Origin: Phormidesmis priestleyi
Lineage (GTDB): Bacteria > Cyanobacteriota > Cyanobacteriia > Phormidesmidales > Phormidesmidaceae
DNA: 5,741 nucleotides
Direction: 5' to 3'
NCBI GenBank assembly: GCA_003242115.1
Contig: QBMP01000163.1
Coordinates: 4,240 to 9,980 of the forward strand
In this document: piece after piece, positions 1 through 5,735 of the stretch
Position numbering within the stretch: position 1 is the stretch's first letter
How the letters are laid out: the number at the start of each line of letters is the position of its first letter
The notes under the pieces: model-generated
What the model was told of the DNA's origin: nothing
Database searches by the model: none
Seen by the model: the letters and a program-made list of their open reading frames with translations, nothing else
Program-made: the position numbers and the translations under genes

Positions 1-1241
1 TTAGCCTCTGTATGATTGTGAAAGACGAAGCGGCAAATTTGCCTCGCTGCCTTGCGAGTGTGAAAGATTTGGCGGATGAAATCGTGGTGGTTGATACCGG
101 CTCCGGCGACAATACGCCGATGATTGCTGAGGCCGCTGGGGCAAAGGTGAATTTTTTGATGTGGGGCGATGACTTTGCCCATGCGCGCAATGTCTCGCTC
201 GATCAGGCAACTCAAGATTGGATCTTGGTGCTGGATGCCGATGAAACCTTGTCTCAGCAGGGTAGACAGCTGATTGCGATGATTAAGCAAGATCAGCCGC
301 TAGGGCAGATAAAGCCTGAAGATACGCTGCTCGTGACCATGCTACGGCAAGAGATTGGAGCTGAGCAAGCGCCCTATACGCGGGTGTCACGGCTGTTTCG
401 CAATCTGCCAGAGATAAAGTTTGTGCGACCCTATCACGAAGGCGTTGATGAGAGCGTTGAGGTGCTGATGGCGAAAGAATCGCATTGGCAAATTGCGCAG
501 TTTGACGAGGTGGGGATTGGCCATACGGGCTATCGGGTGGATGCGATCGCGGCTAAAGACAAGTTCGCGCGGGCTCAGCGAATTATGGCTGCGCACTTAG
601 AGAAGCACCCCGAAGATAGCTATATCGCGAATAAATTGGGCGCTTTGTATACCCAAAATGACGAGTGGGACAAGGCGTTAGCCATCTTAACGCAGTCGCT
701 GAGATCCGGTAATTTTGATCCGCTGACAGAGTATGAACTGCACTATCACTTGGGGATAACGCATCGGCATTGGGTGTCAGGCTCTCCAGAAAAAAGCGAT
801 GGTGCTATAGCGGCGGCTGAAGCGAATTATAGAGACGCGATCGCGGTGCCCATCGATCCTAAGCTTAAGCTGGGCGCACATCAAAACTTAGGCGCTTTAC
901 TGATGCTCAAAGGTGATTTAGACGGTGCGATGGCGCAGTATGAGGCGGCTGCCCGAATTGCCCCTGATCAGCCGATGGCTTACTTTAATATGGGCGTGGT
1001 GCATCGCACGAAAGGGCACCTAGAGCCTGCCTTGCGGGCGTATGAATATACCCTGGCGCTAGATCCCAACTACGCAGAAGCGCATCAAAATCTAGCGGTG
1101 GTGCTGTTTAAGCTGGGTAAATTGCCGGAGAGTAAGCGGGCCTTTGAAAAGGCGATCGCGCTGATGGAAAACACTGATCCGCTAGCAAGCGATCGCCTCC
1201 GCCAAGGCATCAAAGACCTTGGTCTTAACGCGATTCCGTAG
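1..1241 (+). CDS. Family 2 glycosyltransferase with C-terminal TPR repeats (5' end outside window)
   Basis: Probable sugar transferase that uses a nucleotide-sugar donor; the acceptor (glycan, lipid or protein) cannot be read from sequence. Numbering from the first in-window ATG (base 12), the GT-A domain covers about residues 1-175: the opening MIVKDEAANLPRCL, DTGSGDNT at 28-35, WGDDFAHARN at 51-60, the DxD-type metal/nucleotide motif LDADE at 74-78, RLFRN at 127-131 and HEG at 142-144. About residues 203-388 form some five TPR units; the clearest are 287-320, 321-354 and 355-388, and the second (about 241-280) has an insertion. TPRs usually bind protein partners. No membrane segment or signal peptide is visible, so a cytoplasmic enzyme is likely. 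The frame is open upstream of base 12 and reads Ser-Leu-Cys just before that Met, which is how this family usually begins (ISLCMIVKDE), so the true start lies left of base 1. Family assignment is firm; substrate is unknown. Confidence 0.9.
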   Translation, partial: SLCMIVKDEAANLPRCLASVKDLADEIVVVDTGSGDNTPMIAEAAGAKVNFLMWGDDFAHARNVSLDQATQDWILVLDADETLSQQGRQLIAMIKQDQPLGQIKPEDTLLVTMLRQEIGAEQAPYTRVSRLFRNLPEIKFVRPYHEGVDESVEVLMAKESHWQIAQFDEVGIGHTGYRVDAIAAKDKFARAQRIMAAHLEKHPEDSYIANKLGALYTQNDEWDKALAILTQSLRSGNFDPLTEYELHYHLGITHRHWVSGSPEKSDGAIAAAEANYRDAIAVPIDPKLKLGAHQNLGALLMLKGDLDGAMAQYEAAARIAPDQPMAYFNMGVVHRTKGHLEPALRAYEYTLALDPNYAEAHQNLAVVLFKLGKLPESKRAFEKAIALMENTDPLASDRLRQGIKDLGLNAIP

Positions 1242-1242
1242 A

Positions 1243-1265
1243 GCTGGTTAAAGGCTGCAACCAGC
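1243..1265. terminator. Stem-loop between convergent genes, possible bidirectional terminator
   Basis: GCTGGTT (1243-1249) and AACCAGC (1259-1265) are perfect 7-bp complements around a 9-base loop. The stem starts one base after the glycosyltransferase stop codon and ends four bases before the minus-strand gene's stop. The position suits a shared terminator. No T-run follows on either strand, so intrinsic termination is not assured. Confidence 0.4.
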
Positions 1266-1269
1266 GCGT

Positions 1270-1524
1270 CTATGACTCTTCTGGGTTTTTTAGCAGACTT
1301 TTTTTAGATGCTTTTAGCTCTTTCCACATCTTCTTAATATCGTCGTAGGCTTCGCCGCTGCTGACTTTGCCGCCCGTTTCTAGCGCACAAATCAGCGCCA
1401 CTCGCTGCGCAAACTCCTGCAAATTAGCATTAAAGGCTAACTTTTCGGGGGTGAATTCGCCTTGATACGTACTGCGAGGCATCAAAAAATCGTCCATCTG
1501 CTGCTTGTTACTTTTATCAGGCAT
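1270..1524 (-). CDS. Small conserved cyanobacterial protein of unknown function (84 aa, DUF7219-like)
   Basis: Function unknown. The 84-residue product is soluble-looking, with no signal peptide, membrane segment or cysteine-rich motif; there is one Cys, in a probable helix. The core, running from the FLMPRSTYQGEFTPE segment through LAFNANLQEFAQRVALICAL to an ETGGK turn and a Lys-rich helical tail, matches from memory a small protein family widespread in cyanobacteria that I believe is DUF7219. Some databases seem to label such proteins as an isopropylmalate or homocitrate synthase; at 84 aa it cannot be that enzyme. I chose the ATG at 1524 over the TTG at 1527 because AGGAG (1535-1531) sits 6 bases before the ATG but only 3 before the TTG. 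The gene converges on the glycosyltransferase with a 28-bp gap and seems to be monocistronic from its own promoter. It is confidently a real gene. Confidence 0.82.
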   Translation of the reverse strand: MPDKSNKQQMDDFLMPRSTYQGEFTPEKLAFNANLQEFAQRVALICALETGGKVSSGEAYDDIKKMWKELKASKKSLLKNPEES

Positions 1525-1530
1525 CAATCG

Positions 1531-1535
1531 CTCCT
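1531..1535 (-). promoter_or_regulatory. Ribosome binding site AGGAG of the 84-aa gene
   Basis: On the minus strand AGGAG lies 6 bases before the ATG at 1524. It decides the start, because the in-frame TTG directly upstream (1527) would be only 3 bases away. Confidence 0.7.
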
Positions 1536-1575
1536 GGGTAAGATGGCTTATTTCAATTTGCTTATTTATGCCTGA

Positions 1576-1604
1576 ATTCTAGGCGATTTGTAGATAATTT
1601 CCAA
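1576..1604 (-). promoter_or_regulatory. Sigma-70-type promoter for the 84-aa gene
   Basis: Reading the minus strand, TTGGAA (1604-1599; 4 of 6 matches to TTGACA) is followed after exactly 17 bases by TAGAAT (1581-1576; 5 of 6 matches to TATAAT). Transcription would start near 1569, giving a leader of about 45 bases that contains the AGGAG site. The 11-bp palindrome GGCATTATGCC (1605-1615) touches the upstream edge of the -35 box and could be an operator or a chance palindrome. Prediction from consensus and spacing only. Confidence 0.5.
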
Positions 1605-1676
1605 GGCATTATGCCAAAGCTAAGTATCCTGTGCACAAGGCCATCATCAGCCGCCGTCTGTAAAATCAAGCTTGCT

Positions 1677-1695
1677 ACTATGAGTTAACTATGAG
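1677..1695. repeat. Two direct copies of ACTATGAG at 11-bp period
   Basis: ACTATGAG occurs at 1677-1684 and 1688-1695, separated by TTA. An 11-bp period places both copies on the same face of the helix, as with paired activator sites. Which gene it would serve is unclear, since it lies about 73 bp upstream of the minus-strand -35 box and about 265 bp from the hydrolase start. Confidence 0.35.
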
Positions 1696-1803
1696 CTATG
1701 TCTTAGGGCAGAACCGTCAAAAAATACCGACATAATCCCAAACAGCAGAGAGCAAGTGGGTAAGATAGTTGTACCAAGTCTTCTTTGTGGGTGTTAAAGC
1801 TCC

Positions 1804-1838
1804 TGCCGAAGAGCGGCCAAAGATGGGCCAGATCGGCA
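1804..1838 (+). promoter_or_regulatory. Potential stem-loop upstream of the hydrolase
   Basis: An outer stem, TGCCGA (1804-1809) with TCGGCA (1833-1838), encloses an inner 4-bp stem, GGCC (1815-1818) with GGCC (1826-1829), with a 7-base terminal loop and a 5-by-3 internal loop. If transcribed it could form a 5' leader structure. No T-run follows, so it is not a terminator. No known riboswitch or RNA family is recognised. Confidence 0.35.
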
Positions 1839-1844
1839 ATTGCG

Positions 1845-1868
1845 CCGCTGGCTATGATGACGCAGCGG
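1845..1868 (+). promoter_or_regulatory. Second potential stem-loop upstream of the hydrolase
   Basis: CCGCTG (1845-1850) pairs perfectly with CAGCGG (1863-1868) around a 12-base loop; a G-T wobble (1844/1869) may extend it. It begins seven bases after the first stem-loop and is followed by the AT-rich stretch at 1875-1887. It might be a leader structure or a protein-binding dyad in the DNA. Confidence 0.35.
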
Positions 1869-1946
1869 TTGCCCATATTAATTAATCACCCATTTTGATA
1901 GCTCATGAGTTTAAGCCAATCGTCCGGTGTGTTGCGTGTGGTTGTG

Positions 1947-1951
1947 AAAGG
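1947..1951 (+). promoter_or_regulatory. Ribosome binding site AAAGG of the hydrolase
   Basis: AAAGG (within GAAAGG, 1946-1951) lies 7 bases before the ATG at 1959. The alternative ATG at 1905 is preceded by a T-rich stretch without any purine-rich site, so this motif favours the shorter product. Confidence 0.5.
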
Positions 1952-1958
1952 TTTAAAC

Positions 1959-3866
1959 ATGGGCGGGTTAATCGCGAACAGGTCAAAAAGTGGCTTAAGA
2001 AACAGGTCAAAGCACGACCCAAAGAAAGACCCAGAAAATGGCCGCCTAAAAATCGGCTTGAGAGCAATCTTTTTCGGTCTAGGGCTAACGGCTTTGGCGG
2101 CAACGCCGGGGCTAGCGGCTGAACGATTATTGCTTAAAATTGGCCCTTTGAGCCAGTCCATTGAGCTGAGCGATTTGGAGACCTTTGCTCAAACCGGGAC
2201 GGTGCCGCCTAGACTGCGCCTGTATGAGCGGTTCCTTTCGCCTCAGGTGCAAACGAGCTTGCAGCAGAAGCTGGCGCTCGATCCGCGCATGGGCGATCGC
2301 CTCATAGAAGACGTGTTGGCCTCTCCCAATGGCGAAATGCTGCTGGCAACGCTGTCTCGAATTGCCCCGAATTTAGGGATCAATCAGCTTCAGGCCGCGA
2401 TTCGTTTGGCAGCGATCCAAGCCGATGGTCTGAGCATTTTGGGCATTTTGCGCGCGATTCCTCAAGATACGCTAGAAGTTGATCTCAGTGCCGCTATTGC
2501 CCTAGCCTCGCAAATCAATTTATCGGCGCTAGAAAGCCGCTCTCTCAGCAGTGTGCTGGAACAAGAATTAGCCGTTGTGCCCGGCGATCTAACCGCTAGC
2601 ATCCCGCTGCCCAAAGATATCAATCCTGCTGCTGTGGGGCCTTTTACCGTTTCTCAGCGCACCCTTTCGCTGCGAGACACGGCGCGTCAGCGAGTGATTC
2701 CGGTGGAGATGTACTGGCACCGCTCATGGATCGGTGCATCGGTAGAAGGTGCTCAGCGACGGCCTTTGGTCGTGCTTTCTCATGGCTTTGGGGCGGATCG
2801 ATATTTTCTGGATTACATTGCGCAGCATTTGGCTTCTTATGGGTTCACGGTCGTTTCGGTGGAGCATCCTGGTAGCAACGTGCAGGCGCTGATCGATTTG
2901 CCGATAGATCCTGACCTTGCCGAGTCGCCTAGCAGCCTGTTGCCCGCAACTGAGTTTTTAGATCGGCCTCGTGATGTCAGCTTCGTGCTCGATCAGCTAG
3001 CTCGCTTAGATACCAGCGATTCTTTTTACAGCGGGCTGTTTAACACTGAAGATGTGACGATTATTGGTCATTCTTTAGGCGGCTATACGGGGCTAGCGCT
3101 GGCAGGGGCGACTTTGGATGTGCGATCGCTTCAAGACTTTTGCCAAAACATTCAACCGCTGGTCGTTTCTCCGGCTGATTGGCTTCAGTGCGCGGCGGTC
3201 GATCTGCCTGAGCAGGTGGCGGATCTCAAAGATGGGCGAATCAATCAGGTGATTGCGATGAACCCGCTGATTGGAAAGCTTTTTGGCGAAGCTGGCCTCT
3301 CCAAAGTAACGGTGCCAACGCTGCTGCTGACCGGCACCCAAGATAGCGTCACGCCGACGTTAGCGCAGCAATTAAAGCCCTTTACCCAACTTGCAGGGCC
3401 AAAATATTTGCTGGCGGTCATTGGCGGTACGCACTTAAGCGTGGGCGATCCGGCCAATGTCAATCAGTCTTTGAGTGATCTGCCGTTTATGTCTGAGCGG
3501 CCGATTGAAGAAACCGAAAATTTGCGGCAGCTTTTGCGCGGGGTGACGCTGAGCTTTGTGGAGCAGCGATCGCCCGCAGCCGCTCAATATCGACCGTTCT
3601 TAAGTGCTGCTTACGCTCAGTCTTTTTCGACTCCGACCCTACCGCTGCGGCTCACAGAGCAGTTGCCTAGCAGCCTCAGTCGCTGGCTCAATGCTACCGC
3701 TCAGCTATCGAGCAATATGGAAATAAACCAGCGGATGATGACTTTGGGCTATCTCTATGCGCTCGAAAATCGGCGTCAGTGGCAAAAAACGATCGCGATT
3801 CATTTACAGGCCGCTCAGGTGGTGACCGTGCTGCGATCGCCCCTGCCTTTCATTCTGGGTCGCTAA
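1959..3866 (+). CDS. Exported alpha/beta hydrolase with N-terminal DUF1400-like domain
   Basis: Probable esterase or lipase-like hydrolase acting outside the cytoplasm; substrate unknown. Numbering from the ATG at 1959 (635 aa): a basic N-terminal stretch, a hydrophobic signal segment at about 36-53 ending in PGLA with likely cleavage after Ala53, a DUF1400-like region at about 55-180 (typical of cyanobacterial hydrolases), then the hydrolase fold at about 267-500. The triad is visible: nucleophile Ser372 in GHSLGG, Asp462 in LLLTGTQD, His492 in GGTH; HGFG at 275-278 probably shapes the oxyanion hole. The architecture resembles PAF-acetylhydrolase/dienelactone-hydrolase-like enzymes. The only two cysteines, 395 and 411, lie between Ser and Asp and could form a disulfide. 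About 65 C-terminal residues seem to exceed the usual family end. The start at 1959 is preferred for its AAAGG site; an in-frame ATG at 1905 would add 18 residues. The n-region of about 35 residues is unusually long either way. A separate promoter from ilvD is likely. Confidence 0.85.
   Translation: MGGLIANRSKSGLRNRSKHDPKKDPENGRLKIGLRAIFFGLGLTALAATPGLAAERLLLKIGPLSQSIELSDLETFAQTGTVPPRLRLYERFLSPQVQTSLQQKLALDPRMGDRLIEDVLASPNGEMLLATLSRIAPNLGINQLQAAIRLAAIQADGLSILGILRAIPQDTLEVDLSAAIALASQINLSALESRSLSSVLEQELAVVPGDLTASIPLPKDINPAAVGPFTVSQRTLSLRDTARQRVIPVEMYWHRSWIGASVEGAQRRPLVVLSHGFGADRYFLDYIAQHLASYGFTVVSVEHPGSNVQALIDLPIDPDLAESPSSLLPATEFLDRPRDVSFVLDQLARLDTSDSFYSGLFNTEDVTIIGHSLGGYTGLALAGATLDVRSLQDFCQNIQPLVVSPADWLQCAAVDLPEQVADLKDGRINQVIAMNPLIGKLFGEAGLSKVTVPTLLLTGTQDSVTPTLAQQLKPFTQLAGPKYLLAVIGGTHLSVGDPANVNQSLSDLPFMSERPIEETENLRQLLRGVTLSFVEQRSPAAAQYRPFLSAAYAQSFSTPTLPLRLTEQLPSSLSRWLNATAQLSSNMEINQRMMTLGYLYALENRRQWQKTIAIHLQAAQVVTVLRSPLPFILGR
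1977..2011 (+). repeat. 11-bp direct repeat inside the hydrolase N-terminus
   Basis: AACAGGTCAAA occurs at 1977-1987 and 2001-2011, a 24-bp (8-codon) period in the same frame, so both copies encode Asn-Arg-Ser-Lys. It suggests a small internal duplication in the basic region ahead of the signal peptide. Confidence 0.6.
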
Positions 3867-3955
3867 CGCCATCGGCCAAACTGCTTTAGGTCAAAAAAAC
3901 TGACTAAAAAATTTTGATTTCATTCAGATGCACTGCCTCCGAGCGGCAAAAGTTC

Positions 3956-3964
3956 TGTAACAAT
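3956..3964 (+). promoter_or_regulatory. Candidate extended -10 promoter for ilvD
   Basis: TGT followed by AACAAT (3959-3964; 4 of 6 matches to TATAAT) resembles an extended -10 element. No -35 box is visible at 16-18 bases upstream. Transcription would start near 3971, giving a leader of about 43 bases that includes the tandem repeat and the GGAG site. Weak prediction. Confidence 0.3.
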
Positions 3965-3976
3965 AGAGAGCTACTA

Positions 3977-3998
3977 GCTTTCAAACAGCTTTCAAACA
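3977..3998 (+). repeat. Perfect 11-bp tandem duplication in the ilvD leader
   Basis: GCTTTCAAACA is present twice with no gap (3977-3987 and 3988-3998), ending three bases before the sequence that carries the ilvD ribosome binding site. It may be a replication-slippage duplication or a paired binding site at one-helical-turn spacing. Confidence 0.8.
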
Positions 3999-4001
3999 CT
4001 C

Positions 4002-4005
4002 GGAG
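4002..4005 (+). promoter_or_regulatory. Ribosome binding site GGAG of ilvD
   Basis: GGAG lies 8 bases before the ATG at 4014, a normal distance, and supports that start. Confidence 0.65.
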
Positions 4006-4013
4006 CAGATCGA

Positions 4014-5699
4014 ATGCCGGATAATCGCAGAAGTAAGGTAGTCACCCAAGGCGTGCAGCGGTCTCCTAACCGAGCGATGCTCAGAGCGGTGGGCTTTGGA
4101 GACGACGATTTTAACAAGCCTATCGTCGGTCTTGCCAATGGCTACAGCACGATTACGCCCTGCAATATGGGCATCAATTCGCTGGCGCTGCGGGGTGACG
4201 CGGCGCTGCGAGAAGCGGGCGCAATGCCGCAAATGTTTGGCACCATCACCATCAGTGACGGCATCTCAATGGGCACTGAGGGGATGAAATATTCGCTCGT
4301 CTCGCGGGAAGTGATTGCCGATTCGATTGAGACGGCCTGCACTGGCCAAAGCATGGACGGGGTGCTCGCCATTGGCGGTTGCGATAAGAATATGCCAGGA
4401 GCCGTGATGGCGATCGCCCGGATGAATATCCCGGCTGTGTTCGTCTACGGCGGCACGATTAAACCCGGCCATTTAGACGGTGAAGACCTCACGGTTGTCA
4501 GCGCGTTTGAAGCCGTTGGCCAGTACAGCGCCGGTAAAATTGACCGAGCCCGCTTGGATGCAGTCGAGCGCCATGCCTGCCCCGGCGCGGGATCTTGTGG
4601 CGGCATGTTCACCGCTAACACCATGTCTTCGGCAATTGAAGCAATGGGGCTGAGCTTACCCGGATCGTCCACAATGGCGGCTGAAGACGAAGAAAAAGCC
4701 GTCAGCACCGAAGAATCTGCCTTTGCCCTAGTCAAAGCGATTCAGCAGCAGATTTTGCCGAAAGACATTCTCACCCGTGACGCCTTTGAAAATGCGATGG
4801 CGGTGATTATGGCCGTCGGCGGTTCGACCAATTCGGTGCTGCATTTGCTGGCGATCGCGCACACTATCGGCGTCAATCTCAGCATTGATGACTTTGAATC
4901 CGTTCGCCTAAAAGTGCCGGTTTTCTGTGACCTCAAGCCTTCGGGCCGCTATGTCGCTACCGACTTGCACCGGGCAGGCGGCATCCCGCAGGTGATGAAA
5001 ATGCTCCTAAACGAAGGGCTGCTGCACGGTTCGGCGCTCACCATCAGCGGCCAAACCGTAGCCGAAGTACTAGCCGATATCCCCGATCAGCCGTCTGCCG
5101 ATCAGGACGTGATTCGCCCGTTCAGCCAGCCGATGTATGCCCAAGGCCACCTCGGTATTCTCAAAGGCAATCTTGCCCCTGAAGGCGCAGTTTCTAAGCT
5201 CACAGGCATCAAAAACCGCAGCATCACCGGCCCCGCCCGCGTATTTGAATCAGAAGAAAGCTGCTTAGAAGCGATTTTGGCCAATCAAATTAAGGCGGGC
5301 GATGTGATTGTGGTGCGCTACGAAGGCCCCAAAGGCGGGCCGGGAATGCGCGAAATGCTGGCTCCGACCTCGGCGATTATCGGTGCAGGCTTAGGCGATG
5401 CGGTCGGGCTGATTACCGATGGGCGCTTTTCGGGCGGGACGTATGGCATGGTGGTGGGGCATGTGGCTCCGGAGGCGGCAGTGGGCGGGGCAATAGCTCT
5501 GGTTCAACCGGGCGATACCATCACCATTGATGCCGACCGGCTTTTGCTGCAAGTGAACGTATCTGACGAAGAACTCGCGCAGCGCCGATCCCAGTGGAGC
5601 CCGCCAAAGCCTCGCTATGAGAGGGGCGTATTGGCCAAATATGCCAAGCTAGTGTCTTCGAGCAGTCAGGGCGCAGTTACCGATAAGGATCTGTTCTAA
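4014..5699 (+). CDS. ilvD: Dihydroxy-acid dehydratase (IlvD)
   Basis: Cytoplasmic dehydratase (EC 4.2.1.9) that converts 2,3-dihydroxyisovalerate and 2,3-dihydroxy-3-methylvalerate into the 2-oxo acids leading to valine, leucine, isoleucine and, through 2-oxoisovalerate, pantothenate and CoA. The protein has 561 aa, the normal length for the [2Fe-2S] type. Expected cluster ligands are all present: Cys50 (TPCNMG), Cys123 (GGCDKNMPG) and Cys195 ([12 protein letters not shown]). Asp82 and Asp124 fit the magnesium site and Lys125 the carbamylated lysine of the family. Glu447 ([10 protein letters not shown]) and Ser473 ([10 protein letters not shown]), the proposed general base, complete the active site; the second family signature continues into VVGHVAPEA. 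The opening [23 protein letters not shown] looks like cyanobacterial homologues, and GGAG precedes the ATG, so the start is secure. It lies 147 bp after the hydrolase stop, probably with its own promoter. Two HIP1 octamers are used as Ala-Ile-Ala codons. No defect seen. Confidence 0.98.
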   Translation: MPDNRRSKVVTQGVQRSPNRAMLRAVGFGDDDFNKPIVGLANGYSTITPCNMGINSLALRGDAALREAGAMPQMFGTITISDGISMGTEGMKYSLVSREVIADSIETACTGQSMDGVLAIGGCDKNMPGAVMAIARMNIPAVFVYGGTIKPGHLDGEDLTVVSAFEAVGQYSAGKIDRARLDAVERHACPGAGSCGGMFTANTMSSAIEAMGLSLPGSSTMAAEDEEKAVSTEESAFALVKAIQQQILPKDILTRDAFENAMAVIMAVGGSTNSVLHLLAIAHTIGVNLSIDDFESVRLKVPVFCDLKPSGRYVATDLHRAGGIPQVMKMLLNEGLLHGSALTISGQTVAEVLADIPDQPSADQDVIRPFSQPMYAQGHLGILKGNLAPEGAVSKLTGIKNRSITGPARVFESEESCLEAILANQIKAGDVIVVRYEGPKGGPGMREMLAPTSAIIGAGLGDAVGLITDGRFSGGTYGMVVGHVAPEAAVGGAIALVQPGDTITIDADRLLLQVNVSDEELAQRRSQWSPPKPRYERGVLAKYAKLVSSSSQGAVTDKDLF

Positions 5700-5714
5700 T
5701 CTTGGCCTAACGTT

Positions 5715-5735
5715 ATCGCCTCGGCGGACGGCGAT
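5715..5735 (+). terminator. GC-rich hairpin after ilvD, possible terminator
   Basis: ATCGCC (5715-5720) pairs perfectly with GGCGAT (5730-5735) around a 9-base loop, 15 bases after the ilvD stop. No T-run follows in the six bases left before the window ends, so it is at best a weak or factor-dependent terminator. Confidence 0.3.

Larger units (their letters stand above)
1525..1958. other. Non-coding region between divergently transcribed genes
   Basis: This 434-bp stretch separates the minus-strand 84-aa gene from the plus-strand hydrolase. It holds the minus-strand promoter (1576-1604), a palindrome (1605-1615), two copies of ACTATGAG (1677-1684 and 1688-1695) with an 11-bp period, and two potential stem-loops (1804-1838 and 1845-1868). 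For the hydrolase the only promoter-like pair I see is TTGCCC (1869-1874) and TTTGAT (1894-1899) with a long 19-base spacer, which is weak; it would start transcription near 1906 and so suit the start at 1959. I find no tRNA, riboswitch, insertion sequence or convincing small gene here. HIP1 octamers are absent, unlike in the three large genes. Confidence 0.6.
3937..4005 (+). promoter_or_regulatory. Inverted repeat that could mask the ilvD ribosome binding site
   Basis: CTCCGAG (3937-3943) is a perfect 7-bp complement of CTCGGAG (3999-4005), whose last four bases are the ilvD Shine-Dalgarno site. In a transcript containing both arms the site would be paired. The candidate extended -10 at 3959-3964 would leave the first arm untranscribed, so masking applies only to transcripts that begin further upstream, for example read-through from the hydrolase gene. 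Confidence 0.35.
543..4858. repeat. HIP1 octamer (GCGATCGC), ten dispersed copies
   Basis: Perfect GCGATCGC palindromes start at 543, 837, 1152, 1189 (glycosyltransferase), 2293, 3122, 3566, 3833 (hydrolase), 4410 and 4851 (ilvD). Chance predicts roughly 0.1 copies in a window this size. HIP1 over-representation is a known feature of many cyanobacterial genomes. All copies fall in coding sequence and most commonly encode Ala-Ile-Ala; none is in the non-coding regions or in the 84-aa gene. Confidence 0.9.

Noticed and set aside
1202..1222. Hairpin CCAAGG/CCTTGG near the end of the glycosyltransferase gene
   Set aside because: It is inside the coding sequence, short and without a T-run; most likely incidental.
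1611..1688. 25-codon plus-strand frame starting at ATG 1611, with AAGG a few bases upstream
   Set aside because: Very short, the spacing of AAGG is tight, it overlaps the palindrome upstream of the minus-strand promoter, and its product has no recognisable features. There is not enough to call a gene.
1760..1774. GTA-N9-TAC resembling an NtcA nitrogen-control site (GTA-N8-TAC)
   Set aside because: The spacer is one base too long and no TAN3T -10 element lies at the expected distance downstream.
1895..2122. Overlapping plus-strand frame from a TTG whose product has a CVACGC cysteine cluster followed by a Lys/Arg-rich stretch
   Set aside because: It overlaps the hydrolase N-terminus in another frame, lacks a ribosome binding site and ends inside the signal-peptide region. 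The cysteine cluster is too short to be a recognisable zinc ribbon.
3891..3917. TCAAAA/TTTTGA inverted repeat after the hydrolase, considered as a terminator
   Set aside because: The stem is six AT-rich pairs with a 15-base loop and no T-run after it, too unstable for an intrinsic terminator.
4445..4735. Long minus-strand frame inside ilvD
   Set aside because: It is a shadow of the highly conserved ilvD coding frame, with no ribosome binding site or recognisable product.
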